Source: Microbulbifer sp. YPW16
GTDB taxonomy: Bacteria; Pseudomonadota; Gammaproteobacteria; Pseudomonadales; Cellvibrionaceae
Length of the DNA stretch: 64,000 nucleotides
Reading direction: 5' to 3'
Assembly: GCF_021290385.1 (NCBI RefSeq)
Contig: NZ_CP089928.1
Span: forward strand, 914,501-978,500
The position numbers and the translations under genes are program-made. Under the pieces are notes generated by a model that was not told the origin of the DNA, did not search any database, and saw nothing but the letters and a program-made list of their open reading frames with translations. This document shows positions 42,493 to 51,866 of the stretch, one piece after another. Every line of letters begins with the position of its first letter. Positions within the stretch are counted from its first letter, which is position 1.

Positions 42493-43437
42493 TCACCGCC
42501 GATCCAGCGACTGGGCCAGCAGCCAGCGGTAAAGGTCCTCCCCCGCATAGACGCGGACCCACACATCGTGCGGCATATCCTCGTGCACGGTGAAGCGCAC
42601 GTCGCCCCCGAGTTCTTCCAGGCGGTTGATACCGGCGTAAAAATCCGACTTGTCGACAACCCGGTCGCGACCGCCGGCAAAGGCCCATACCGGCAGGCTG
42701 TTGTCAGCGATTGACGGCATCAGGTCCGGGTGGCCCCAGCCCGCTACCGGCGCCACCGCGGCAAAACGCTGGGGGTAACGGCTGGCCATATACCAGCTGC
42801 CGAAGCCACCGTAACTGAGGCCAGTCAGGTAAACCCGCCGCTTGTCGACCCGGTACCCCGATGCGACCTGGTCCAGCATCTGCACCAGGTCTGTCTCCAC
42901 CCTGTCCCAGCCCAGGGGCAAGCCAATCGGCCGCTCCTCCCAGCCGGCGACTTCTTTCCCCGGTCCCATCTCGCCACGGGCCCCCATATAAAGGCGCTCG
43001 GGAACACCATCTGCGAGTCGCTGTGGAATCTGTTCCCGCGAGCGGTCGGCAATATAGGGGACTTTCTCGTCCATACCGAACATATGCAGTTGCGGCACCA
43101 CGATGATAAAGGGCAGGTCGCGTTTCTGGATCCAGGCCTCGTAGAGCGGGCCGTGGACCAGGGTGAAATCCAGCTCATCCCGGCCATTGCCCCGCTCACC
43201 GTTGCCATGCAGGAAGAGCAACAGCGGCCACTTCCGGCCCGGATGGTTTTCGTAGCCCCGGGGCAGGTAGACAAAGAATTCCCGCTCGGCACCGTCCGCC
43301 TGGCTGGTATATGGCAGCCGCACCAGTCGGGGCTCACTCTCCAGCGGTACTGCTCCGGCACTGCCCGACTGCTGCTCGCAGCCCATCACCAGTAAAATAA
43401 CCAGGCAACAGAGATAGCGGACCGATGGTGCCTGCAT
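42493..43437 (-). CDS. alpha/beta-hydrolase esterase lipoprotein
   Basis: A 314-residue lipoprotein (signal peptide ending ILLVMGCEQ) with a serine hydrolase fold akin to phospholipase/carboxylesterase and LpqC-type esterases. The nucleophile elbow is GLSYGGFGSW, the oxyanion region LLLFLHGNGERGNG, the acid FAGGRDRVVD and the catalytic His DMPHDVW. The predicted location is the outer membrane or periplasm. Natural ester substrates (feruloyl, acetyl-sugar or polyester) cannot be decided. The ATG has AAGGAA upstream. Confidence 0.82.
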   Translation of the reverse strand: MQAPSVRYLCCLVILLVMGCEQQSGSAGAVPLESEPRLVRLPYTSQADGAEREFFVYLPRGYENHPGRKWPLLLFLHGNGERGNGRDELDFTLVHGPLYEAWIQKRDLPFIIVVPQLHMFGMDEKVPYIADRSREQIPQRLADGVPERLYMGARGEMGPGKEVAGWEERPIGLPLGWDRVETDLVQMLDQVASGYRVDKRRVYLTGLSYGGFGSWYMASRYPQRFAAVAPVAGWGHPDLMPSIADNSLPVWAFAGGRDRVVDKSDFYAGINRLEELGGDVRFTVHEDMPHDVWVRVYAGEDLYRWLLAQSLDRR

Positions 43438-43514
43438 GGGTAATTCCTTTTGGCGATTATCGTGTTGTTATGCTGCATGCTTTTTCCCTGGCGGCACGGT
43501 CGGGGCTGGCGTGC

Positions 43515-43832
43515 TCAGTTACAGCGGTCGTCCAGCTTCCACAGGTCGAAGGCGGGTTCCTCGTAAGGGTGGGCCGCGCGCATCGCCGCCAGCGCCTCAC
43601 CCACCAGGTCGTCGGCACAGACCAGCTCCACCCGGTATTCATTGACCTGTTCCACCTCACCGCTCTGGCCGATAAACGGCTGGCTGCCCGGCAGTGGCCT
43701 GAACTGGCCGGTGCCGGCTACTTGCCAGCAGCAACTGTCGTAGTCGCCGATCCGGCCGGCACCGGCGACGAACAGGGCCTGCTTGACGGGTTCGAGGTGG
43801 GTCTCGGGAATGTAAACGCAGAGTTTGTACAT
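43515..43832 (-). CDS. YqfO/NIF3-associated PII-like small protein
   Basis: A 105-residue protein matching the stand-alone CutA/PII-like domain that is inserted in some NIF3/YqfO proteins. The start MYKLCVYIPETHLEPVKQAL, the GAGRIGDYDSCCWQVAGTGQ core and the end RAAHPYEEPAFDLWKL are characteristic. The function of these trimeric domains is unknown; ligand sensing has been suggested. Confidence 0.85.
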   Translation of the reverse strand: MYKLCVYIPETHLEPVKQALFVAGAGRIGDYDSCCWQVAGTGQFRPLPGSQPFIGQSGEVEQVNEYRVELVCADDLVGEALAAMRAAHPYEEPAFDLWKLDDRCN

Positions 43833-43954
43833 GGTGTCAGTACCGCCTCCGGGGAGTCATCGTGTCGGACACCGCGGCCCGTGAGTGGGTCGCGGAATAC
43901 TTGCGGCAAGCCAGGCGGGCCGTTGCCGCCCGGCCTGGCAACAGGGAACAACTA

Positions 43955-44809
43955 TCAGTAAAGCAGTGTCATCAGCTTGCGCTGGTACTGGGTCGCCAGC
44001 GGGTCACCCGCTCCCAGGCTTTTGACCATATCCAGGTAGGCCTGCTTGGCCGCACCATCGGCGTAATTGATGTCGCTGCGCAGGATATCCAGCAGCAGGT
44101 CCAGTGCTTCCTGGGTGCGATGGGCCTGGCTGTACTGCACCGCCAGCTTATAGGCGGTGTCGAAATCGCCCGGGTTGCTCTCCAGCGCCTCCTGCAGGGA
44201 CTTGATCTCCGGGGTTTCCGCCGCCTGCTGCTTCAGTTCCAGCTGGGACATCAGCTGCTGGTAATCGCTGTCCTGGTCTGCCAGCAGGATCTTGCCCAGT
44301 ACCTCCTCGGCTTCCTGGGTGCGATTCTGCTCCAGCAGTACCGCCGCCAGCTGCTTGGCAATATCCTGGCGCTCGCCGGACTCGCCGTAGGCCTGGCGCA
44401 GTACCGGCAGGGCCTCGTCCAGCTTTCCCTCAGCCACCAGCGCCTTGCCCTGCTCCAGTTTCAGGTCCCAGGGCTTGGGCAGGTACTTGTCCAGCATCTC
44501 GCGGATCTGCTTCTCCGGCTGGGCACCGGCGAAGCCATCCACCGGCTGGCCTTCCTTCAATACCATCACCGTGGGCAGGCTGCGCACGCCCAGCTGCCCC
44601 GCCAGCATCTGCTCGGTATCGGCATTGACCTTGGCCAGCAGGAACTGGCCGGCATACTCGGAGGCGAGTTTTTCCAGCACCGGCATCAGCTGCTTGCAGG
44701 GTTCGCACCAGTCGGCCCAGAAGTCCACCACCACCGGGCGTTTCATGGATTCCTCGATCAGCACCTGCTGGGCGTTTTCCGCCGTGACATCGACAATGAA
44801 TTCGTTCAC
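43955..44809 (-). CDS. cnoX: CnoX/YbbN-type thioredoxin-TPR co-chaperone
   Basis: A 284-residue cytoplasmic protein: a thioredoxin domain (residues 1-108) with active site WADWCEPCKQLMPVL and cis-Pro motif SLPTVMVL, followed by TPR-like helices. This architecture is that of CnoX (YbbN), which holds unfolded proteins and passes them to GroEL and DnaK under oxidative stress. Unlike Escherichia coli CnoX, whose motif lacks the first cysteine, this one keeps both, so it could also catalyse disulfide exchange. The GTG at 44809 has AGGAG five bases upstream. Confidence 0.9.
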   Translation of the reverse strand: MNEFIVDVTAENAQQVLIEESMKRPVVVDFWADWCEPCKQLMPVLEKLASEYAGQFLLAKVNADTEQMLAGQLGVRSLPTVMVLKEGQPVDGFAGAQPEKQIREMLDKYLPKPWDLKLEQGKALVAEGKLDEALPVLRQAYGESGERQDIAKQLAAVLLEQNRTQEAEEVLGKILLADQDSDYQQLMSQLELKQQAAETPEIKSLQEALESNPGDFDTAYKLAVQYSQAHRTQEALDLLLDILRSDINYADGAAKQAYLDMVKSLGAGDPLATQYQRKLMTLLY

Positions 44810-44881
44810 AACCACTCCTGAATCTGATTTTGGGCGCAGTTTACCCGATCGCCCAATTTCCAACCAACACCCATCACCCTG

Positions 44882-45694
44882 TCAGTGATGCTTCCGGCGC
44901 ACACGAACCCATACCAGGCGCGCCAGGTAGAGCAGGAACAATCCCAGCAGCATCCACGGCAACAGGTAGGCCACTGCCGTCACGGTATCGGCTATCCCTT
45001 CCGACAATTGCCCGCCAAAGCTGCGGAATGCCCCGGCAATGGGCTGCGCAAACGATTTCTGCGACAGCGATAACAGCTGGATTTGCACCCGGTCCATCTC
45101 CACCCGTTGCAGCAGCCGGCTGCGCTTGCCCTCGGCCATTTCCAGGTCGGACTGGACCCGGGCCAACTCCGATGCCACTTTGACCAGAGCCTCGATATCG
45201 TCGGTTGTGCGCTCGCTCAACCCTTCCAGCCGGGCGCGGTAATCCCGCAGCATTTCCACCCGCTTCTGGTTATCCACGATGGCGTCGCCCAGGTCCTCAA
45301 TACTGGTGGAACGCCCGGTTGTAGTACCGCCGCCCGCGGCCACCTCCAGCAATGCCGGCACGCCTCCCGGCAGCAAGCGCACCTCGATCCGCCCGCTGAC
45401 ATAATTGCTGGTATTCAAGCGGCTATCCAGCAGGGTGCAGCGGTACTTCGCATCGTCGGCACACCATGCCAGCAATGACTCGTAACGTTCCTCCAGCTCA
45501 TCCACCGCATACTCCACCGAAACAGAATGGGTATATGCGAGGTACTTTGTGCGCTGGCGCTGGATGTCCGCGACCTTGAGCGCCGCACTCTGCCCGGCTG
45601 GTTCAGCCATCCGGGCAGAATCATCGCTGGAATCGCGACTGCAAGCGCTGGCCAGGAGCAGAACCAGCAGCACAAATAAAAATCGGTTACTCAT
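44882..45694 (-). CDS. DUF4349 lipoprotein with coiled coil and C-terminal membrane helix
   Basis: A 270-residue DUF4349 family protein. The signal peptide ends LLLASACSRD. The extracytoplasmic part includes the conserved NTSNYVSGRIEVRLLPG strand region and a coiled coil (IEALVKVASELARVQSDLEM). One membrane helix (VAYLLPWMLLGLFLLYLARL) precedes a basic tail. Family function is unknown. The first codon is ATG 45694; the preceding TTG is not needed. It sits upstream of cnoX on the same strand. Confidence 0.82.
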   Translation of the reverse strand: MSNRFLFVLLVLLLASACSRDSSDDSARMAEPAGQSAALKVADIQRQRTKYLAYTHSVSVEYAVDELEERYESLLAWCADDAKYRCTLLDSRLNTSNYVSGRIEVRLLPGGVPALLEVAAGGGTTTGRSTSIEDLGDAIVDNQKRVEMLRDYRARLEGLSERTTDDIEALVKVASELARVQSDLEMAEGKRSRLLQRVEMDRVQIQLLSLSQKSFAQPIAGAFRSFGGQLSEGIADTVTAVAYLLPWMLLGLFLLYLARLVWVRVRRKHH

Positions 45695-45849
45695 CAACGG
45701 TATCCATATCGACAGGGAGAATCAGCGGGTCAGCGCAAAGGTTCTCTGCGCCACAACCCGGATGCACAGCGGTAGCGGCGCCCTTATGGAGGTCCCGTTC
45801 CAGGCTGCCACGGGCTGGGGCGCAGTCCACCGCTGATGACTGCTCGCTG

Positions 45850-47187
45850 TTACCAGTCCAGCGAGGATGGCAGTCGCGGTGAGGACAGAAGGGTCGCAAA
45901 CCGTTGCCAGCGTTCTTCCGGGGAGCCGGCCTGCTCCACATAGTCAGCCACCAGCTGTTTGCCCCAGTTATAATTGATTACGTAGGCACCATAGGTGTCG
46001 ACAAAGCGCTTGCGCTGGGCGGCGCGCTCGGGGCTGCGCAGGCCATAGGCCTGGAACAGTTCCACGACTTTCCCACCATCGATCTCGCCGTCGATATACT
46101 GGCGCGCGATCTCATTCTCGGCAAAGCCCAGCTGCTCCTGGAGCTCCAGCACCCGGGCATATTTTTTCGCATCTGCCGGGTCCAGCCCCGCCAGGGGGTA
46201 GAGCACACTCTTTTCAAACCCCAGTTTTTCCCCGCCCGGGAAAGCCAGCTCGATACCGTAGTTGGCGCTGCCCTCGGCAATCAGGGACTGCGGGCTGAAC
46301 AGCGGGTAGACACTGTATTCAATCCAGCCACGGTCCTTTACCAGCGACTGCTCCAGCAGGGCATTGTAGGTGTGGTGGCCCGGGTAACCCTCGTGGCAAC
46401 CCAGGTCGACAGCGCGGTCGATCATCACCGGCAGCTCGGTATTTACCTGGATCAGGCTGTGGGCGTCCCCCTGGTACCAGTTGTAGCCGCTCCAGGGCTT
46501 GTCGGTGACATATTCCAGCTTGAAATCCTCGTTTTCCGGCAGCTCGATATACTGCCGGGTCCGCTCACGGCAGGCATCGATGGCCGCATCGAATACCGCC
46601 GGCAGCTTGTCTGCGGGGATTGCGAACCGCTCCTTGAACTCTTTGACACGGAGATGCAGTGGTTGATCTCCCGGTAGTATTTTCTCCAGTTCCGCCAGCA
46701 CCGGCTCGAACTCGGCCAGCTCGCGTTTCGGCGGCCGGGTGTCGTAGAGCTGCCGGGCATCACTTTCAAAGGTCCGCTCACGTGCGCCCGCCAGTGTTTC
46801 GGCATGTGCCCGGAGCGCGCGCAACTGGGTTTTCAGGTAGTGCTGCCGCAGTGTGTCCATATCGTCGCCCGGCTCGATATCCCCCGGTAACTGGTCGATC
46901 AGCTCTGCGGCCCGCTCGGCCAGCTCGGCGGCACTGGCATCACTGGATTCCGCCTCGGTGCGCAGCGCCTCGGGGCCGTAATAGGCATCGACATAGCTTT
47001 TGTCGTGGTTGCCCAGTTCCAGCACCAGCTTTACGTACTCTCGCGCCAACCGGTCTATATCCACCCGGCTCTCCCCGCCAGGTTCTGACACGGGTTGGTC
47101 GCCCGCGCTCTCTGCCGGTCGCTCACCGCAGCCAGCCAGGGTCAGGAGAGAAAATAAAATGAAGCAAGCCAGGTTGCGAATGGTCAT
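45850..47187 (-). CDS. DUF885-like HExxPGH metallopeptidase lipoprotein (short form)
   Basis: A 445-residue lipoprotein with signal peptide ending LLTLAGCGE. It carries the zinc motif CHEGYPGHHTYN (His265, Glu266, His271) and a downstream LIAEGSANYGIEL likely giving the third ligand, as in DUF885 gluzincin-like proteins. It is shorter than the two DUF885 lipoproteins at 55.3 and 60.7 kb. Last gene of a four-gene operon: its ATG overlaps the C69 peptidase stop by four bases (ATGA). Periplasmic peptide or amide hydrolysis is inferred. Confidence 0.83.
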   Translation of the reverse strand: MTIRNLACFILFSLLTLAGCGERPAESAGDQPVSEPGGESRVDIDRLAREYVKLVLELGNHDKSYVDAYYGPEALRTEAESSDASAAELAERAAELIDQLPGDIEPGDDMDTLRQHYLKTQLRALRAHAETLAGARERTFESDARQLYDTRPPKRELAEFEPVLAELEKILPGDQPLHLRVKEFKERFAIPADKLPAVFDAAIDACRERTRQYIELPENEDFKLEYVTDKPWSGYNWYQGDAHSLIQVNTELPVMIDRAVDLGCHEGYPGHHTYNALLEQSLVKDRGWIEYSVYPLFSPQSLIAEGSANYGIELAFPGGEKLGFEKSVLYPLAGLDPADAKKYARVLELQEQLGFAENEIARQYIDGEIDGGKVVELFQAYGLRSPERAAQRKRFVDTYGAYVINYNWGKQLVADYVEQAGSPEERWQRFATLLSSPRLPSSLDW

Positions 47188-48380
47188 GAGTGCTCCTGCA
47201 TGATGTATCCACGGTTTTCCGGAAGTGGTTTCCCGGTAAAAACTCTTTCGGACCAGTAGCGTGCCCTCTGGTCCGCCACACGATTATCGCCGCGTTCGAG
47301 GGCGGCAAAGACAGCCCGCTCGGCCTCCTCCAGCTGGGGCTGTAGTTCCCGGCGACGAACGGGCTCACGATCGATCCACTGCGCGCACCACGCCCGGTGC
47401 CGCTCCCAGCCGTCGCGCTCACATACGTACCAGCACCCGGCAAAGCCTACCGGCTTGAACAGGCTGCTGCATGTCAGCGCAGTTCCGGTAAAGGCAATCC
47501 GCGGAGCGCCCTGCCCCAGCGCGACAATCATGGCGTTGGCAGTCTGTGATGGCCGCAGCCAGGGAAGCAGGGACCCGGATGGTGCCGCATGCATGCACAG
47601 GTCCGCGTTGCCACCAGGCTGCCGGTATCGATGCTGGCGAAGGATACCGGCAAAATCCGCAAAGCCAACACTATCCGCCTCGAGCGCATTCAGCGCCTGC
47701 AATGCGGCGCCGCGCCGACGGCGTGTGGCGCCGAAAAAAGGCAGCAGGCGGGTGTCGTTGTCACGATCAAAACGGCCGCCCCGTTCGCGAACCGCCTCGC
47801 TGGCAAGTTCGTAATCACTGCCAATGGTCAGCCCGTTGGAGATGGCGTCATACTTTTTTACCCGCCGGGCCACCCATTCGCGCCCGGCAGTTTCCAGCTT
47901 CCAGGTTTCCGTCCTGTCGGCAATCAGGAAACTGTTGTCATAACGCACATTACGTCGCGATTCCCCCTGGCTGAAACCGGCGGGGCCGCCCTGCCCGAAT
48001 TCCCGCAACAGGTCGACGATGACCCGCAGCGCCGCTGCGGCGCTGTCGGCCCGTTCCAGGGCCAGGCGCACCAGGTCCATCCCCAGCAGGGCCACACCGG
48101 CACGCTTTACCCGCCGGGAGAAAATGGCCTCGTTACCAATGGCTACACCACATTCATTCACCCCCATCTCCGCGCCCCACATCCATGCCGGCCGGCCAAC
48201 TACGCAAGCATAGCGATCAGGCACCTGCGGGATCTCAAGCCAGGTACAGCGGAGAACTGAAGCACTGTCGCCGCGCACTGCCGGGATTACTTCAACCCGC
48301 TGCGCCTCCAGGGGGTCGCGGTCGCTGTTCTTGGCCAGCCAGGTGGTGTCGCCAGCGCGGTACACCAGCGTGTCACACAT
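47184..48380 (-). CDS. C69 family dipeptidase (secernin-like Ntn hydrolase)
   Basis: A 398-residue protein starting MCDTLVYRAGDTTWLAKNSD, the C69/secernin opening in which Cys2 becomes the N-terminal nucleophile after Met removal. Other family motifs are WMWGAEMGVNECGVAIGNEA and NSFLIADRTETWKLET. It likely cleaves dipeptides or small acyl-amide compounds in the cytoplasm, since no signal peptide is seen. The ATG overlaps the amine oxidase stop by eight bases, and its stop overlaps the next gene by four, so translation is coupled. Confidence 0.87.
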   Translation of the reverse strand: MCDTLVYRAGDTTWLAKNSDRDPLEAQRVEVIPAVRGDSASVLRCTWLEIPQVPDRYACVVGRPAWMWGAEMGVNECGVAIGNEAIFSRRVKRAGVALLGMDLVRLALERADSAAAALRVIVDLLREFGQGGPAGFSQGESRRNVRYDNSFLIADRTETWKLETAGREWVARRVKKYDAISNGLTIGSDYELASEAVRERGGRFDRDNDTRLLPFFGATRRRRGAALQALNALEADSVGFADFAGILRQHRYRQPGGNADLCMHAAPSGSLLPWLRPSQTANAMIVALGQGAPRIAFTGTALTCSSLFKPVGFAGCWYVCERDGWERHRAWCAQWIDREPVRRRELQPQLEEAERAVFAALERGDNRVADQRARYWSERVFTGKPLPENRGYIMQEHS

Positions 48381-49743
48381 GTTCGGCCCCGGCTGGCAGC
48401 ATCATCCACTTCACTTCGCGCACAGCCCGCTCGGCAGACTCCAGGGCACCCTCCATATAGCCGTACCAGCGCGTGGCGAACTCGGTACCGGCCCAATGAA
48501 TGTTCCCGTTCGGGTCCCGCAGGCGCTCACCGTGGCGGGTCCATGCGCCCGGGGGGAAATAAGCGGCGTAGCACCCGCGGGTCCAGGGCTCGCTGCTCCA
48601 GTCCTTGTCGATATATTCCTCCGGTGAACGAGCCCGCTCGCCGAAAAAGCCGGCAAAACAGTCCAGCACAACCTGCCGGCGTTCATCGGGTGCCATAGCG
48701 CTGTAATGTCGTGCGGCATCGCCCTCGAGGAATCCCATGAGCAGGCCGGAATCCCTTCCCGGCTCGGAGTTATCGAATGTCACCCGCACCGGCCCCCGGG
48801 TACTGGTCACCTGGCCGGACAATTGTGAATCGCGCCAGAAGGGCCGGTCGTAACGGGCGATACACTTGATACAGGCTCCTGCCGGCATTCTTTGCAGCGC
48901 CTGGTCACGCCAGGCCGGCAATTCCGGCTCAAAGCGGATGCGCAGGGCCTGGTTGGGGGGAATGGCGATGATCAGTCGCCGGCAGAGGATTGCGCCCCCG
49001 CGGTAATGCACCTGCAGGCGCTGGTCCGCGGTCCGGCTAATACTCTCGACCGGGCTGTTGAGCCGCACACTTGGCCCCAACTCCGCTGCCATGCGCTCGC
49101 ACAGGCCGGCCGTCCCCCCGCGCACCCGGTCCTGCTGGGCGCCGCCGGTCACTGCCAACAGCTTCTCCAGGGAATCCCCGGAACGCGCGTAAAACAGGGC
49201 ATGCAACAGGGAGATATCGCCGGGCTCGGCAGCAAAGACCGCGCCCACCGCCACAGCAAACAGGCGCCGGGCGGTGCGGGTCCGGCAGTTCTGCCGGATC
49301 CAGGTCTGCAGTGTCATGCCATCCCAGTGGGCTGCCTGGCGATGGGCCCAGGGGGTGGAGGGATCGATGGAACGGGCCATTTTCTCGAAGCGGGCCATGG
49401 CCATACCCAGGTCCACCATGGCGAACGGATTGATCCGCGGGACAGTACCGCGGTAGCGGCGCGCCCCCCGGTCCAGGAACAGCAGGTTGTCGCCCTCGTC
49501 ATGCAGGGGCCAGGTCACCGCCCCCAGTTCCTCTACCAGGCGATACATCCGTTCCTGGCCCGGGCCGAGCCACTGGCCACCCAGGTCCACCGTGTCGCCA
49601 TTGGCAAAAACATGGTTGAGCAGCCGCCCCCCTACCCGGTCGCGTGCCTCGAGCACGCGCACCGAATAATCCCGGTGCAACAGGCGGGCGGCCTGCAGCC
49701 CGGAAATACCGCCCCCGAGAATTGCCACATCGACTTCTTCCAT
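48373..49743 (-). CDS. flavin monoamine oxidase family protein
   Basis: A 456-residue FAD enzyme. The dinucleotide motif AILGGGISGLQAARLLH (residues 7-23) is followed by VLEARDRVGGRL, and the C-terminal HWAGTEFATRWYGYMEGALE is the second FAD-contact motif of monoamine and polyamine oxidases. It should oxidise an amine to an imine/aldehyde with peroxide and ammonia; the substrate is unknown. No signal peptide. ATG 49743 has GGAGA nine bases upstream. Located 24 bases after the nitrilase-fold gene and overlapping the C69 gene. Confidence 0.88.
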   Translation of the reverse strand: MEEVDVAILGGGISGLQAARLLHRDYSVRVLEARDRVGGRLLNHVFANGDTVDLGGQWLGPGQERMYRLVEELGAVTWPLHDEGDNLLFLDRGARRYRGTVPRINPFAMVDLGMAMARFEKMARSIDPSTPWAHRQAAHWDGMTLQTWIRQNCRTRTARRLFAVAVGAVFAAEPGDISLLHALFYARSGDSLEKLLAVTGGAQQDRVRGGTAGLCERMAAELGPSVRLNSPVESISRTADQRLQVHYRGGAILCRRLIIAIPPNQALRIRFEPELPAWRDQALQRMPAGACIKCIARYDRPFWRDSQLSGQVTSTRGPVRVTFDNSEPGRDSGLLMGFLEGDAARHYSAMAPDERRQVVLDCFAGFFGERARSPEEYIDKDWSSEPWTRGCYAAYFPPGAWTRHGERLRDPNGNIHWAGTEFATRWYGYMEGALESAERAVREVKWMMLPAGAEHV

Positions 49744-49767
49744 CGCGCTTCTCCTGCCCAAACGCTG

Positions 49768-50937
49768 TTATTGGTCTGCCATTTCCGGGGTAAGCCCACT
49801 GCGGCCTGGCGGTGGCAGCCAGATGCTGGAAATTACCGCACCATCCCGCTGTGCTCCCTGTAGCACGCGCCCGTGCACCACGGCTGTGGTACGACCGTCA
49901 TCCCCCAGGTCCCACAGGTCGCCCCGCAGGAAAGTATTGATGCCCCCGCGCAGGTGCCGGCCGCGACCGGCCAGGGCGTAGCGGTACCAGGCTTCGCCCT
50001 CGCTGATATGACCCACATCCCCGGGGTCTACGTCTTCCGGCGCGCCCGCGCCGTTATAGCCCTGCCAGGGTTGTGCCCATATGCCACTGGGCGTGGAAAA
50101 CGATGGCACCGCGACGAGATCCGCCCCGGACACCTGGGCCCAGGTATCCGGGTACCAGCTGTCAGCGCAGACCAGGACGGCCAGGCGACCGGCCGGGGTA
50201 TCAAATACCGGCAGTGGTGCCCGGGAGGGACGCGTAAAGGGGAGTTCGCTCTCAATCGGGTAGACTTTGCGCACCGGACCATGGATATCCCCACCGGCGT
50301 CGAATACGAAACTACTGTTGTACAGCGGGCCGTCACCGGGCTGGATCGACTGCCCATCGACGGCGGGGTCCGGCAGCACGATGGACCCGGCAACGACCGT
50401 CACCCCAAACTTTGTGGCGAGCCCGGAAAATACCTCCTGGTATTCACTGGCCATAACCTCCGCCTTGGCGTTGAACAGGGCTGCGGCAAAGGGATCTGCC
50501 GTGTCGCCTGCGGCCACTTCCCGATAGAGAGCGCTGGAAAATGTGGGCAGGTTACCCAGCGCCGCCCATACCATGGCAGAGGCAGTACCGCCTGCACGGA
50601 AAGTGAGCAACCCCTCCCCGGAGGCCACCAGCCAGGTGCCGATATGCTCCGGGAATACCACTACGGTGCGCGGGCCGAGCCAGCCCTCCCGATCGGCCCG
50701 GGCCAGGTAGCCATGCAGCTTGCGGTGCAGCTGAGCCCCATCAATGTAATCGGCTGGCTGCAACCAGGGCTGGATGGACACGAGGTTGGCCGCCCCGGCG
50801 ACGGGTGCATTGAGTTTTTCCAGCACTGGCGGCGCTGGCCCGGCGGCACCCTCCACAGGAGGGACGGCCGGTAGCTGGGCGAGCAGTACCGGGATCGCAA
50901 GGACGAAGAACAGTGACAGCAATCGTTTTCTTGTCAT
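49768..50937 (-). CDS. secreted carbon-nitrogen hydrolase (nitrilase superfamily)
   Basis: A 389-residue protein with an N-terminal signal segment (KRLLSLFFVLAIPVLLA) and a nitrilase-fold amidase domain. The catalytic triad is visible: Glu in VVFPEHIGTW, Lys in RKVYPIESEL and Cys in LAVLVCADSWYP. Its exported nature and the loops around the triad recall vanin/biotinidase-type secreted amidases more than cytoplasmic nitrilases; the substrate amide is unknown. First gene of the operon leading to amine oxidase, dipeptidase and metallopeptidase. The upstream 180 bases hold the divergent promoter shared with the Mut7-C gene. Confidence 0.85.
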   Translation of the reverse strand: MTRKRLLSLFFVLAIPVLLAQLPAVPPVEGAAGPAPPVLEKLNAPVAGAANLVSIQPWLQPADYIDGAQLHRKLHGYLARADREGWLGPRTVVVFPEHIGTWLVASGEGLLTFRAGGTASAMVWAALGNLPTFSSALYREVAAGDTADPFAAALFNAKAEVMASEYQEVFSGLATKFGVTVVAGSIVLPDPAVDGQSIQPGDGPLYNSSFVFDAGGDIHGPVRKVYPIESELPFTRPSRAPLPVFDTPAGRLAVLVCADSWYPDTWAQVSGADLVAVPSFSTPSGIWAQPWQGYNGAGAPEDVDPGDVGHISEGEAWYRYALAGRGRHLRGGINTFLRGDLWDLGDDGRTTAVVHGRVLQGAQRDGAVISSIWLPPPGRSGLTPEMADQ

Positions 50938-51119
50938 TATTTTTTAGTCGCCTGCCGCAGCAGCGGAGCAGGTTTACCGGGCAGGCAAATGATGCCAAAT
51001 AAGGACCAATGTACCACCGCTGGACGATAACTGGCACCCCGTTTGCCAACCTGGCCGCATCAACGGGATCACCGTCCCCAGACTACACTCGTGGTGACCG
51101 TCCCGGAAACCCCCATACC

Positions 51120-51866
51120 ATGGTCCGCACCCAGTTCGAATTCTCTGGCAGCCTGGAGGATTTCCTGCCGGCTCACCGGCGGGGTCGCCCGATCCTGCTG
51201 GAGCGGGACTACCCGGGCGCGGTCAAGGACGCTATCGAGAGCCTGGGCGTACCCCATGTGGAAGTGGACAGGATCGTGGTGGGCGGCCAGGTGGTGGGGT
51301 TCGGCTACCAGCTGGAGGATGGCGACCAGGTGCAGGTCTATCCACAGGCAGGCAACGAATACAGGCTGGTGCCGCCGCCCCTCCCGGAGCCCGCCTTTGT
51401 GCTGGACTGCCACCTGGGCCGGCTGGCCCGCTACCTGCGCCTGCTGGGCTTCGACAGCCTGTTTGAGGGCAATTACCACGACCGGCAATTGCTGGAGATT
51501 TCCCTGGAGCAGGACCGCACCCTGCTGACCCGCGACCGCGACCTGCTGAAACGGAAGGCACTGCGCCGTGGCTACTATGTGCGAGCCACCCGGCCACGCC
51601 GGCAACTGCACGAGGTGGCAGGGCATTTCCGGCTGGCCAGCATGCTGCGCCCTTTCACTCGCTGCATGGTTTGCAACGGGCTGCTATCGCCGGTCGCCAG
51701 GCAGGCGATCGAGGAATACCTGCAACCGCGCACCCGGCGCTACTACGGTGATTTCCTGCAGTGCGGGGATTGCCGCCGCATTTACTGGAAAGGCAGCCAC
51801 TTCCAGCGCCTGCAGCGGCTGGTCGGTGAGATCCGCGGCAGCGGCGTTCCCGATCAGCGCCCCTGA
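51120..51866 (+). CDS. ubiquitin-like/Mut7-C PIN-fold protein
   Basis: A 248-residue two-domain protein. Residues 1-85 form a ubiquitin-like (Ub-Mut7C) domain (VEVDRIVVGGQVVGFGYQLE, GDQVQVYP). Residues 95-245 are a Mut7-C domain: FVLDCHLGRLARYLRLLGFD, LLTRDRDLLKRK and a zinc ribbon (RCMVCNGLL, CGDCRRIYWKG). Mut7-C is a PIN-like nuclease fold related to the C-terminus of animal exonuclease Mut-7; an RNA-processing role is inferred from the conserved Asp residues. The ATG at 51120 is preceded by GGAAAC. The 3' end overlaps the convergent nhaA gene by 13 bases. Confidence 0.83.
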   Translation: MVRTQFEFSGSLEDFLPAHRRGRPILLERDYPGAVKDAIESLGVPHVEVDRIVVGGQVVGFGYQLEDGDQVQVYPQAGNEYRLVPPPLPEPAFVLDCHLGRLARYLRLLGFDSLFEGNYHDRQLLEISLEQDRTLLTRDRDLLKRKALRRGYYVRATRPRRQLHEVAGHFRLASMLRPFTRCMVCNGLLSPVARQAIEEYLQPRTRRYYGDFLQCGDCRRIYWKGSHFQRLQRLVGEIRGSGVPDQRP

